A DNA stretch of 64,000 bases from Biomphalaria glabrata (Eukaryota; Mollusca; Gastropoda; Planorbidae): contig NC_074716.1 in NCBI RefSeq assembly GCF_947242115.1, positions 4,132,001-4,196,000 of the forward strand, given 5' to 3'. The first letter of the stretch is position 1; every line of letters starts with the position of its first letter. This document shows, piece after piece, positions 35,701 to 46,000 of this stretch. The notes beneath the pieces are model-generated. The model was given only the letters and a program-made list of their open reading frames with translations, searched no databases and was not told the origin of the DNA. Position numbers and translations under genes: made by a program.

Positions 35701-37253
35701 ATAGAGAAGATGAGTTAATACAAAACATTCAGGAGGAAATAGAAAATACATTTTCAGAAAGAGAAGAATGCTTGATGATAATAACAAATGAAAATCATAA
35801 TGAAAATGATATTAAGGAAATACCTGTAATAGAAACAAAAGAGAATCAAACTTGGCAAAAGATTAATCTTAATAATTTAACTAAGGAAAAATCAAAAGAT
35901 ATAACTAAAATAATACAGGAATACAAAGAAATTTTTTCCAGTATACCAGGAAAAACTAATATTATTAAACATGACATTAAAGTAACAGATCCAAAACCTA
36001 TCAAGCTCAAGCCATATAGAATACCGCTACATTTACAAGACAAAGTAAAGAAAGAAATAGACAATTTACTAGAATCAGGTATAATTGAACCATCAACATC
36101 TCCTTATGCTTCACCAATTGTGATAGCCAAAAAGAAGAATGGAGATATAAGGTTATGTATTGATTATAGGAAACTTAACAACATCACAGAATTTGACCCA
36201 TATCCAATGCCAAATATAGAGGATATTTTACATAAATTAAATGGAGCAAAATTTTTTACTAAATTAGATTTAACTAAAGGTTATTGGCAAATACCTTTAA
36301 CAGAAAATGCAAAACCTTACACAGCATTTGTAACACCATATGGTATTTTTCAATGGAATTATATGAGTTTTGGATTAGTAAATGCACCTGCCACATTTAA
36401 TAGAATGATGAACATGATAATTGGAAACAAAGAAAATGTTATTTGCTATTTGGATGACATATGTATTTTTAATAATAGTTGGGAGGAACATTTGGTAGAT
36501 GTAAAAGAAGTGTTCAAAATAATAAAAGAAAGTGGACTTACAATTCAAGCAGAAAAAGTAGAAATAGGATTGGAGGAAATAATTTTCTTAGGACATAAAG
36601 TAAATAACAACATGATTAGCCCTATTGAAGATAACATAAAGAAAGTACTTAATATTGAAATACCTACAACAAAAAGACAAATTAAAAGCATATTGGGAAT
36701 AGTAAATTATTACAGAAATTTTATAAAGAACTTAGCAGAAATAGTGAATCCATTAAATGACTTACTTAAAAAAGGAAAACCTCAAAAAGTAGTTTGTAAT
36801 GAGGAATGTGTGAAAGCTATTGACAGAATTAAAGATGTTTTTAGTCATGAACTAATATTAAGACTACCTGATAAAGACAAAATATTTTATGTCACAACTG
36901 ATGCATCTGGTAATGCTATTGGTGGTTGTTTAATGCAGAACTATGATAACTTACATCCTATATTATATGTAAGCAGAAAATTGTCAGAGGCAGAGAAAAA
37001 ATATAGTGTCATTGAAAGAGAAGCCTTAGCTGTAATATGGGTAATTACTAAGCTAGAGAGCTATCTAATAGGAAGGAAATTCATATTATTAACTGATCAT
37101 AAACCTATTCAGTATATACAGCAAAAGAGCATGAAAAACAGTCGTGTTTATAGATGGTTCTTAGCATTACAGGAGTATAAATTTGAAGTGAAAGCTATTA
37201 GTGGATCTGTGAATATTGTAGCTGATCTATTGTCTAGAATGACATTGAAATGA
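32745..37253 (+). CDS. Gag-Pol of the Gmr1-like retroelement
   Basis: One frame of 1502 codons. Residues 1 to about 390 are gag: a charged coiled-coil-like start (about 40-95), a capsid-like helical part, and a CCHC zinc knuckle at about 324-337 in an Arg/Asn/Ser-rich tail. An aspartic protease with a DSG motif lies near residue 413. Integrase follows: an HHCC zinc finger (about 649-689) and a D-D-35-E core (about 719, 779, 815). Reverse transcriptase (about 1080-1300) has YLDD at about 1235-1238, and RNase H follows from about 1380. In this element gag and pol share one frame. Some retroelements need a shift or stop read-through between gag and pol; none is needed here. The frame looks whole. 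Its A-rich codon use is unlike the host exons. Confidence 0.95.
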   Translation: MATSSYVDLKEVKETAMQDGKAMELKGKDLAAYVQQVVREEVDRQERIRKEEYEKQKEDQERQDKEREKIREHEAKMEKMRLDAAQARAQTEQGNNTNNSNSTTQRDNPNSQTWLKRKIQSFDEQKDDIGDFLKRYEAKMSTFNMPGEEWSEILIDFVHGQALTICQNHDHHIDDSYQVLKRELLNAYGHNATTFRKKYFDNIPSLGIEPQTTINMEKDFFNKWVKLEKVTNSYEGLKNFILVDNFVNKCDPQLQSFIRERNPKTIDEITEIMRVYKNAYPNKPFSDRDKSKVDLIGYTKENVDRSRNRNRSNSGNRKYSEITCFKCQGKGHIAANCRRGNSRSGSRNRYNEQNNNRYRSRDRNDRGNYRNRSYSREYKNKGADRVYFMEGNRNNFAVYPGFVDRIPVELIRDSGCNTLAVKTKFVKPHWYKGFTKKVELADGTVREFKAIRVYIETPFFTGYCDGIAIPEMRYDMLVGNIKGVKECSRKELEDWQNKYKNIRQNHENIETQNITSMIITRSMDKQDEKQKNTINVISNDKEKETSNVIQIENTDVKEREIENETQNSLETQISQNEKETTPTFALEQMNDNIIGKIYSRISDKTNNNPMEKFCIENKILFRQTSNDNKKIKQLVLPQKYWKDVLIMTHDNNLAAHRGVKKCYRNLSKQVFWPKMKATINKYINSCDICQKRSNKSLVNKAPIQEMDEPTAPFQKVSIDLIGPLIQTENNNKYILTVIDMFSRYPEAIPLSNTSAENIINAITQKVITRHGIPKIILSDQGSQFKSEQFKKWTKQYNIQHIYSSVYHPESNGLCERYGGSLKRSLTKIIQNNQNKWDHYINYVLFAHRNNIHEATQFSPYEIIHGRKPRDELDVFKENLIDNENKLNNDSETTITTELKEIWTQAYNNNKKYKQSAHENLNKKRQLKTLEVGNNVLILINDLKNKIGKQWKGPFKVIKQISDVNYQIEINGKIKTYHINNLKLYHDREDELIQNIQEEIENTFSEREECLMIITNENHNENDIKEIPVIETKENQTWQKINLNNLTKEKSKDITKIIQEYKEIFSSIPGKTNIIKHDIKVTDPKPIKLKPYRIPLHLQDKVKKEIDNLLESGIIEPSTSPYASPIVIAKKKNGDIRLCIDYRKLNNITEFDPYPMPNIEDILHKLNGAKFFTKLDLTKGYWQIPLTENAKPYTAFVTPYGIFQWNYMSFGLVNAPATFNRMMNMIIGNKENVICYLDDICIFNNSWEEHLVDVKEVFKIIKESGLTIQAEKVEIGLEEIIFLGHKVNNNMISPIEDNIKKVLNIEIPTTKRQIKSILGIVNYYRNFIKNLAEIVNPLNDLLKKGKPQKVVCNEECVKAIDRIKDVFSHELILRLPDKDKIFYVTTDASGNAIGGCLMQNYDNLHPILYVSRKLSEAEKKYSVIEREALAVIWVITKLESYLIGRKFILLTDHKPIQYIQQKSMKNSRVYRWFLALQEYKFEVKAISGSVNIVADLLSRMTLK

Positions 37254-37817
37254 AATAATTTTGTAAATAAACTATGATTATATTGAGTATGTAATATATA
37301 TTAATATATTGACACCATTTATATGTTATGGAAAAGGGAGATAAGTAAAGTTGATATTAAGCATTTAAAAGTAAGTATGGATATTTTTTCTTGTGTGAAT
37401 CATTTCATATATCATTGACGAAAGTTAGTTCTATGGAAAAGGGTGAGTATAAAAGAAAAATGGACAAAAGCGTATAAAAGGGTGGTAAGAAAAAAAAAAT
37501 TATTGAATGTGTAAATAAAGTATATAATTGTTTTTTGAAATGTTGTATTTTATCAGATTACTGCCAGTGAAGAACATTTGTGACGTGTGACGTGCCCATA
37601 AGATGCCACATTTTCTTTTATGATGAACTGTGTACTAAGGAAGATGATTTTGGAATGTTATGAACTGTTATGAACATTGACATGAATATGAGAAACTGTC
37701 AAGATGAAGATGTCAAGATGAAGAGATCAAGATTTTATGTTTGTGGTCTTCCCCTTAAATTGAAAATGCCCTTGTAAGACTTGACAGTAGTGGAAAAATA
37801 TTGACATATTTTTTTTC

Positions 37818-37831
37818 AAGGGGGGGAGGAA
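37818..37831 (+). promoter_or_regulatory. Polypurine tract of the retroelement
   Basis: AAGGGGGGGAGGAA lies two bases before the 3' LTR, after a T-run. The same tract precedes the LTR of the copy at the left edge. Confidence 0.85.
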
Positions 37832-37833
37832 TC

Positions 37834-38206
37834 TGTTAGACACCTTATTTATATAGGTTAGTTATTTTAGTTATTTAGCGACGCACCATAGTAGACGCAT
37901 ATTGAACGGGACTAGTGACGTTTGGGATATGTTGGGTTAGAGACCGGAAAATCAGTTAGCGATATAAGATTCCAGGGTAACGACGTGTTTAGTGACAGAG
38001 ACTTCTACTGTGGCCTTTTATCAGAATAAATCTATGTACAATTGTTCATCATCGTTCGACTACATCTCTTCACTTGTTACAACTGATGTTGTATGGTTTT
38101 TGTCTGACTTGTTGGTCAACTGCACGTAATACACCCGAACAATTACACCCAAACGATTGCAGAGTAATTGGTTGACTTCAAGACAGCCTGAACTAGCAAC
38201 ATCACA
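37834..38206 (+). repeat. 3' LTR
   Basis: 373 bp, the same as the 5' LTR by eye. Followed by GGTTCTCC of the split carrier element. Confidence 0.95.
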
Positions 38207-38738
38207 GGTTCTCCTGGTACGTGAAAAATAATGGACGATTCCACACCTGTCAACTTTAATCTGGTGTCAAAATTACTTTTCTGCTGTGAAAGGAAAACCC
38301 TTATATTGGAAATGTAGAGAAATGGACCATGCGCAGCACCGTTACAGTAGTTTAGCAGAAAGTTTCAAAATAAAGTAGATTTTAAGTAATTTCGACGAGC
38401 TGTTCCGCTAACATGCCTGCTCCGCAATAGTGACTCTACTATATATTTATTTACTTTAAAATAAAAAGTAAAACAATTCATAGTGCTTTAAAGCAAACAC
38501 AGTTTTAATAAGTACATTACATGAAATGAAAACAATTTGCTTTGTGATCTTGTAACAACCAGCACCCAGACTATGTCAACAGATGACTTTTGACTTCCGT
38601 TAAACAATCAATGTCCAAGTTCAAGAGCTGAGCTGCGCTTGGTAGCCACCAGTGTCTCTCTGAGCCAGGCTGTGAGCTGAAATAATGCAAACTTTAAATT
38701 TATCCTATAAAATAAATATATTGATGTTGTAACAGGCT

Positions 38739-39208
38739 AAACTAAGAATCTTTAACTCTAATGTCAAGGCTGTCCAACTGTATGGTTCTGAAACATGGAG
38801 AACAGCTGAAGCAACAACAAAAAAAGTACAGACCTTCATCAACAGATGGCTGAGAAATATCTTTAAAATACACTGGTATGACAAAGTAGAAAACTTGAAA
38901 CTGTGGGAGATGAGTGGACAGAAAAATATAGAAGTGCAGATCTTAGAGAGGAAGTGGAGATGGATTGGTCACACCCTTAGAAAAGATACCAGCAACAGAG
39001 TTATGCAGGCCTTATAGTGGAACCCCCAGGGAACAAGACGCAGAGGAAGACCAAAAAGAACATGGCGACGCAGTGTACTAGAAGAAGCAGAGAAGACAGG
39101 GAAGAGCTGGGAAACCATAAAAAAAAACTAGCGAGAGACCGCGGAGGGTGGCGTGTTTTTGTCGAGGCCCTATGTTCCATCAGGAACTCAAAGGAGTGAT
39201 GATGATGA
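38739..39208 (+). mobile_element. 5'-truncated RTE-type LINE with target duplication
   Basis: The plus strand reads the C-terminal part of an RTE-like ORF2: KAVQLYGSETWRTAEATTKK, INRWLRNIFKIHWYD, ERKWRWIGHTLRKD, GTRRRGRPKRTWRRSV and GWRVFVEALCSIRN. One in-frame TAG lies at about 39016. It ends in the short (TGA)n-type tail typical of RTE elements. TAACAGGCT is duplicated at 38730-38738 and 39209-39217, giving exact ends. Confidence 0.9.
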
Positions 39209-39217
39209 TAACAGGCT

Positions 39218-39926
39218 TTAGCACAGCAACATTTTCTACTCAACTTTTGTATTCTTCATAGAGATGGTCATTTATAGTCCAACAACTAAACTAGCAAAGT
39301 TTTGAAAAAGACCAAGAGACAAAAATTACAAGCGTAAGAGTAACAAGTCTCAGTTTTAAAAGGTGGGGGGAAAAACATTGAAAGAAAAACAAATGAAAAA
39401 GTTACTAAGGTATGAATGAAGTGCAATCTTTTTTCTTGAACTTAAAATGTCCTATGGCCTCTCCATTGTTTAGAAAACAAGAAATCACTAGTTATTTCTC
39501 TTGCAACCAAAATGTAGACAAATATTATACTCAGGAAATTTAGATTAAACAAAATGAAGTGTCACAAGAGGAGGCCCAATGCTGTGTATGAGGCCTAAAA
39601 TACCTGGCACCAGTAGAAAAAAATAATCTAAGGTATGAAGAGTAAGTTTCATTTTAAGTTTCTCTTTCTTGTTCAGATGAATTGATTCAATAAATTTTGA
39701 ATTACATTTAAGTCAATTGTCTTTTTACATAGACATATTTAGCTTCAAAACTCAGTTGTCTCCCTGTTTTAATAGATACTTTCATTAAAAGGTTCAGATC
39801 TTCATGGTGTAAGAGAGACTAACAAGAAACTATTAAGCTTTATAAAAGACTGATACTGATACCTCCCTATGGTTTATCTTAAATGCATTGAGTCAATTTA
39901 TTTAAGTCAAACTAAAAGACTGAGCA
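39218..39926. other. FANCG 3' flank
   Basis: AT-rich, no element recognised. An AATAAA on the minus strand at about 39898-39903, some 25 bp past the FANCG stop, is a candidate polyadenylation signal. Confidence 0.45.
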
Positions 39927-40087
39927 TTACTGTAATTCCCTCTGCTTGGTTTCAATGGTCTTCGCAATGTTGTCTGTGGTATCGCAAGTAATGTTTCTCT
40001 CCTGCAGCCATTGCCTGCACAACTCAACGTTGGGTTGTTTGTCTTCTTTCAACACAACGGTTCTCAAATAATGAGCACTGACATTAT
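39927..40087 (-). CDS. FANCG: FANCG exon 12 (stop)
   Basis: Two bases complete the H codon, then NVSAHYLRTVVLKEDKQPNV and LCRQWLQERN, ending ELQ-stop. It matches human [20 protein letters not shown] but lacks the last 50 or so human residues. Confidence 0.75.
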
Positions 40088-43000
40088 CTGTAATGGTAAC
40101 ATTTGTACAATAAAAATATAGCTTACATTAGGATACCAGCAAAAACAAATGTAAACTTTTAAGTTCCTCAGACAATTTTTTGTTAATTTAAAGTATTTTT
40201 TCAGAACCAAACATTTTGCTATCTTAAAATTATTTTGCTATCTTATAATGTTTTTGTTATCTTATAATGTTTTTGTTATCTTATAATGTTTTTATTATGT
40301 GTAATGCACGGTTGTGAGACACATTTTCTCAAGGATAATAAAGATTATAATTATTAAAGAATGAAATAGACACCAGTAACACATCTAGTGACATTTCACT
40401 TTAAGTAAATATAGAAATAGATTAAAACTAGCAGCTTTAAACTGAAATTATAAAGAGGATTTAACAAAATAAACGTAGTAGTTAGTTTGAACTGGAACTA
40501 AATGACAGTTATATGCTATGTACACTTTATCTCCACTATAGATTTCAGCAGAAAACTTGAAGTAGATGTAAATGAAAAGGCAAGATAAGTGAGGTATATG
40601 TGGAGGAAAGATAAGTGAGACATATATGGAGGCAAGATAAGTGAGACATATGTGAAGGAAGATAAGGGAGACATATATGGAGGCAAGATAAGTGATACAT
40701 ATGTGGAGGCAAGATAAGTGAGACATGTGGAGGCAAAATAAGTGATACATATGTGGAGGCAAGATAAGTGAGACATATGTGGAGGCAAAATAAGTGATAC
40801 ATATGTGGAGGCAAGATAAGTGAGACATGTGGAGGCAAGATAAGTGAGACATATGTGGAGGCAAGATAAGTGAGACATATGTGGAGGCAAGATAAGTGAG
40901 ACATATGTGGAGGCAAGATAAGTGAGACATATGTGGAGGCAAGATAAGTGACATATGTGGAGGCAAGATAAGTGAGACATATGTGGAGGCAAGATAAGTG
41001 ACATATGTGGAGGCAAGATAAGTGAGACATATATGATATATGGAGGAAAGATAAGTGAGACATGTGGAGGCAAGATAAGTGAGACATAAGTTGAGGCAAG
41101 ATAAGTGAGACATATGTGGAGGCAAAATAAGTGAGACATGTGGAGGCAAGATAAGTGAGACATGTGGAGGCAAGATAAGTGAGACATATGTGGAGGCAAG
41201 ATAAGTGAGACATATGTGGAGGCAAGATAAGTGACATATGTGGAGGCAAGATAAGTGAGACATATATGATATATGGAGGAAAGATAAGTGAGACATGTGG
41301 AGGCAAGATAAGTGAGACATAAGTTGAGGCAAGATAAGTGAGACATATGTGGAGGCAAAATAAGTGAGACATGTGGAGGCAAGATAAGTGAGACATGTGG
41401 AGGCAAGATAAGTGAGACATAAGTTGAGGCAAGATAAGTGAGACATATGTGGAGGCATGATAAGTGAGACATATATGGAGGAAAGATAAGTGAGACATAT
41501 ATGGAGGCAAGATAAGTGAGACATAAGTTGAGGCAAGATAAGTGAGACATATGTGGAGGCAAAATAAGTGAGACATGTGGAGGCAAGATAAGTGAGACAT
41601 ATGTGGAGGCAAGATAAGTGAGACATATGTGGAGGCAAGATAAGTGAGATATGTGGAGGCAAGATAAGTGAGACATATGTGGAGGCAAGATAAGTGAGAC
41701 ATATGTGGAGGCAAGATAAGTGAGACATATGTGGAAGCAAAATAAGTGAGACATATGTGGAGGCACGATAAGTGAGACATATGTGGAGGCAAGATAAGTG
41801 AGACATATGTGGAAGCAAAATAAGTGAGACATATGTGGAGGCACGATAAGTGAGACATATATGGAGGAAAGATAAGTGAGACATGTGGAGGCAAGATAAG
41901 TGAGACATAAGTTGAGGCAAGATAAGTGAGACATATGTGGAGGCAAGATAAGTGAGACATATGTGGAAGCAAAATAAGTGAGACATATGTGGAGGCAAGA
42001 TAAGTGAGACATAAGTTGAGGCAAGATAAGTGAGACATATGTGGAGGCACGATAAGTGAGACATATGTGGAAGCAAAATAAGTGAGACATATGTGGAGGC
42101 ACGCTAAGTGAGACATATATGGAGGAAAGATAAGTGAGACATGTGGAGGCAAGATAAGTGAGACATAAGTTGAGGCAAGATAAGTGAGACATATGTGGAG
42201 GCAAGATAAGTGAGACATAAGTTGAGGCAAGATAAATGAGACATATGTGGAAGCAAAATAAGTGAGACATATGTGGAGGCACGATAAGTGAGACATATAT
42301 GGAGGAAAGATAAGTGAGACATGTGGAGGCAAGATAAGTGAGACATAAGTTGAGGCAAGATAAGTGAGACATATGTGGAGGCAAAATAAGTGAGACATGT
42401 GGAGGCAAAATAAGTGAGACATGTGGAGGCAAGATAAGTGAGACATGTGGAGGCAAGATAAGTGAGACATGTGGAGGCAAGATAAGTGAGACATGTGGAG
42501 GCAAGATAAGTGAGACATGTTGAGGCAAGATAAGTGAGACATATGGAGGCAAGATAAGTGAGACATGTGGAGGCAAAATAAGTGAGACATGTGGAGGCAA
42601 AATAAGTGAGACATATGTGGAGGCAAAATAAGTGAGACATATGTGGAGGCAAAATAAGTGAGACATGTGGAGGCAAGATAAGATGTGGATGGTAGAAAAT
42701 TGATTCAGTCGATAAGTGTTTAAGAAAATTAAAAAAAAAAAAAAAAAAAAAAGCTAAGCAACAACTTTATGAGCATGACATTCCTTCCAACTATTAAGCT
42801 ATGAGGAGGACTGCAAGGGATGGGCAATGGAACTTCACATCAACAGCTAGCAATGAAAATACGTATGATGAAGTTGACTCATAAGATTGGACAAAATTGT
42901 GTCAAAAATAAACCTAGTGATATGACCATTGCAGAGACCAAAAGATATGAGGCAAGCCTAGAAACAAAAAGCTAAATTTTTAAATAAATTCAAGATCGAA

Positions 43001-46000
43001 AAACGTATATATAAGAACAGTATAAACAGTATAAAAGTATGTATGTGTAGTCGCTGAATGAACTCTTGATGTTGTGTCTGTTGTATTTTTGTGTATGTTT
43101 CTGTTGTGTTGTCTTTATACGAGAAAAAGAGTCCTTGTTACAACAAATTTCCCTAAGGATCAATAAAGCAGTCTTAGTCTTTGTATGCCTCTTTAGGATT
43201 GACCCAACCAGTCACAAGAGATTTTGTTTGGAATCAAAAGTTGGAAATCAACAGCAGTTAGTCCCGGCCAGTGTCTCTAGAGACAGCAATTAATAATTTA
43301 TCCAATAAGCTAATGGTTATTTCTAGATACAAGTGTCAACAATGTATCAATTACAATGTGCGTTTAACTTACGGGGATCCAATTGTAAAACTACAGAGCA
43401 AGCATTCTGTACAGACAAATACTGCTTCCTCCTATAGGAGACATGTGCGATCTTTAAGGAAGTGGTCACAACAAGATCTGACCATTGGCCAGTCACAGTG
43501 GAAGTACACTCCCAATCATGTCCATCATCGCATGTCCCATTGAGATTTAAGCGCCTCCTTTTAGGTGAAGGCTGTTTAATAGACATGTCAGTACTACTAT
43601 TGTGTGATGTAAAAATGTTTAGTTTAGAATCCACCAGAAGGTTGTATGCTCTGAAAGAAATGGAACAACAGAATTAAACATGTACAAACATGGGAAAGGC
43701 TTCCGGTGTCAAGTCAGTGGGAAAAATCACATAGTGCTAGACATTGGCAGATTCTGTGATGCCACTGATCCTGAACTTTATCAGCACTATGCTGTTCCAT
43801 TGGATAGTTCAGCTGTGTAGAGAGGGGAACTGCTGTGTGGGCGACATCATTCCCCAACATACCTAATGCCCAGGCATTCATCTCATTTCCATCAGTCATT
43901 CTGCGACCGAAGGATGCCATATACATATATACATTGATATCAATCTAATATTCAAGAATATGAATGATATACAGGTAAAGCCAATGAGAAATATTAATAA
44001 CAAAGGTCAATGGTTTCAGAAATCTGCTCAGAAAACGGTCTTACGATTCAAACAAAGTTGGTTTTCTAGTTTTCTAACATAAAAAAAAAGTTATAAATGA
44101 ATAGTACTAATAGGAATCTAGGCAAAACCTTGGTTGAACTAAAGGGACTTCAATACTAAGTTTCAATAAATAGAGTGCTTTTTTTTAACCACTCTTATCA
44201 CTTGTTTGGCTAAAACAATTTTTTAGGCTAAAACAAATTTGTACAAGTGCACTTGATCTACTGAAAAACTGCTGGTGAATAATCTCTTATTGTTATCAAT
44301 TATCTCTAATTATTCTCAATAATCTCTAATTATCCTCAATTATCTCTAATTATTGCCAATAATCTCTTGTCACAGATGCAATTATAAATTTATTTGTATA
44401 TTTCACATTCAAAAAGCTTATGTGTAAATAGAAATATAAACCCTTGACTGAGCCTCAGGAATTACCCCACAAATCTAAATCCTTAACAGCGCCTCAGGTT
44501 TTACCCAAGACGTAATTATGATGTTGCAAATCTATTGGTTGATTTGAAAATAAACAAAGACATTTTTTTAAAAGAGTTAGCGCCAGAGAATTGACGAGAG
44601 TAGAAAGAACGCCAGTCGATAAAATAATTTCCTAGTAGACAGTCACGTTTCTAAGTGCTCTGATTTAAAGCCTTTGTAATATTATTTGAGCTTGTTGATC
44701 TGTAACTTGTACATAAGCTGTACTTACGTTTTATATTTAAATAAAGTTCCAGAGTTGTGTTTTAACAAAGAATCTTTTATTGTGCTTCCTAGATCGTCAT
44801 TTATTCAACTATTTTAATTCAAGTAAAATCCCCGGCATCACAACACATTGTGACATCTTGTGTGTTGTGACATCTCTAATTATTGTCAATGCATTAAAAC
44901 AAATAAATTCAGACTAGGAGTTTAGAAAACCTTTCGTACCACAATAATTTACTAATGGCATAACCTAGATAATTTTCTTAAAAAATTACTTAGTTAAGCA
45001 GTTCATGGTCTCATCACTAGAAGATTCTGTTGCAAACAATGCATCAGACTTGGACAGCAGCAGCTTCACAGCCACACTGATTGAAAGCCAGAACTCTAGC
45101 TCTGTCTCATCCTGCTCTACAGCCACTACAGAAGCCGACCGCAGCCTCTTTCTCATTGTCTGGCAAACGTTGTGATTGCATTTGCTACTGGAAATGGTTT
45201 CATTGCATTCTCCGAAAATACTTGAGTAATACTCCTCATTTTCACACTGGTTCTCAGACGCTGGAAGTGAGTTAGAACACTGAGAGTCACTGAAGAGACT
45301 TTGTTGTGAGTTGTCCATAAGATCCCATAATTCTGTCGGCTGAGATGTTATTATACTAAACTTCTTGTTAAGAGAGTTGTCAACAGTCCAGCAAGGATAA
45401 TATTTATCACAGAAAGAAATGCATTCGGAATACTGCTCAGCCAGGACCATTGCTTCGGAAGTCTCTGTTAGAACTGTGCTAATGTCAAAACCAATAGGTG
45501 AAAATTTTTTCTGAAAATGTATTAAAAAAAAGTATTTTAGGTACATTATTTCTACAAAAACGACAAATAGAATCTTTCAATAATTACTTAAATTAAATGT
45601 TACAGAGCTGAATAAATAGTAATTATTTGTAATTTTCAGATATAGAATTTTGTAAGCTAAAACATATTCCTTAGAGCAAAATTAACTACATGGAATAAAA
45701 AAAAACATACATTAGAAAAACTGTTTAAGTTATCCAAGAGTTGCAAGAGAGTTCTATAGTGCTGACTTGCCTCTTTATACCTGATTTAGAAAGAAATATT
45801 TTGTTGACACTTGAATACATTTGAAGAGCATTTAGTTTAGCTCCTGAGGTAAATTCTCAAAATATGAAAAAAAGCTATTGCTAATAACTTAGATTAATTA
45901 CAGAGAAGTTAAAATGCTTATTTCCCTTTACTGCTCTATTAGCTCATGTTTTACAGGTTTCGGATGTTGCTTTAGATTTTAAGAATAATACATCCTAGCC

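Larger units (their letters stand above)
29992..38206 (+). mobile_element. Whole-looking Gmr1-like Ty3/Gypsy LTR retrotransposon
   Basis: 8215 bp: 373-bp LTR, primer-binding site, leader of about 2.4 kb, one gag-pol frame of 1502 codons, purine tract, 373-bp LTR. Pol domain order is protease, integrase, reverse transcriptase, RNase H. Ordinary Ty3/Gypsy elements have integrase last; the Gmr1 group is the known exception. No env-like frame is seen. The two LTRs look identical by eye, so insertion was recent. The flanks GGTA and GGTT suggest a 4-bp target duplication with one mismatch. It is inserted into the inverted-repeat element at 29586-38440. Confidence 0.93.
29586..38440. mobile_element. 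Terminal-inverted-repeat element split by the LTR retrotransposon
   Basis: AGTAGAGTCACTATTGCGGA at the left is matched by its reverse complement at the right end, both in TA-rich DNA. Without the 8.2-kb retroelement the carrier is about 640 bp, too small for a transposase, so it is probably a non-autonomous DNA transposon. GCGGAACA-type motifs recur inside both arms (near 29600, 29818 and, inverted, 38402). The TA-rich flanks prevent a firm call of target duplication or superfamily. Confidence 0.7.

Noticed and set aside
37254-37833. Envelope gene after pol in the retroelement
   Set aside because: Only about 560 bp of AT-rich sequence with no long frame separates pol from the 3' LTR.
40448-42676. 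Open frames of 542, 716 and 693 codons on the minus strand
   Set aside because: They cover only the 26/24-bp minisatellite and read as short-period repeats in all three frames. They lie in a FANCG intron.
43714-43926. Antisense 70-codon frame as a gene
   Set aside because: No family resemblance, no splice signals that fit FANCG, and it lies in a FANCG intron.
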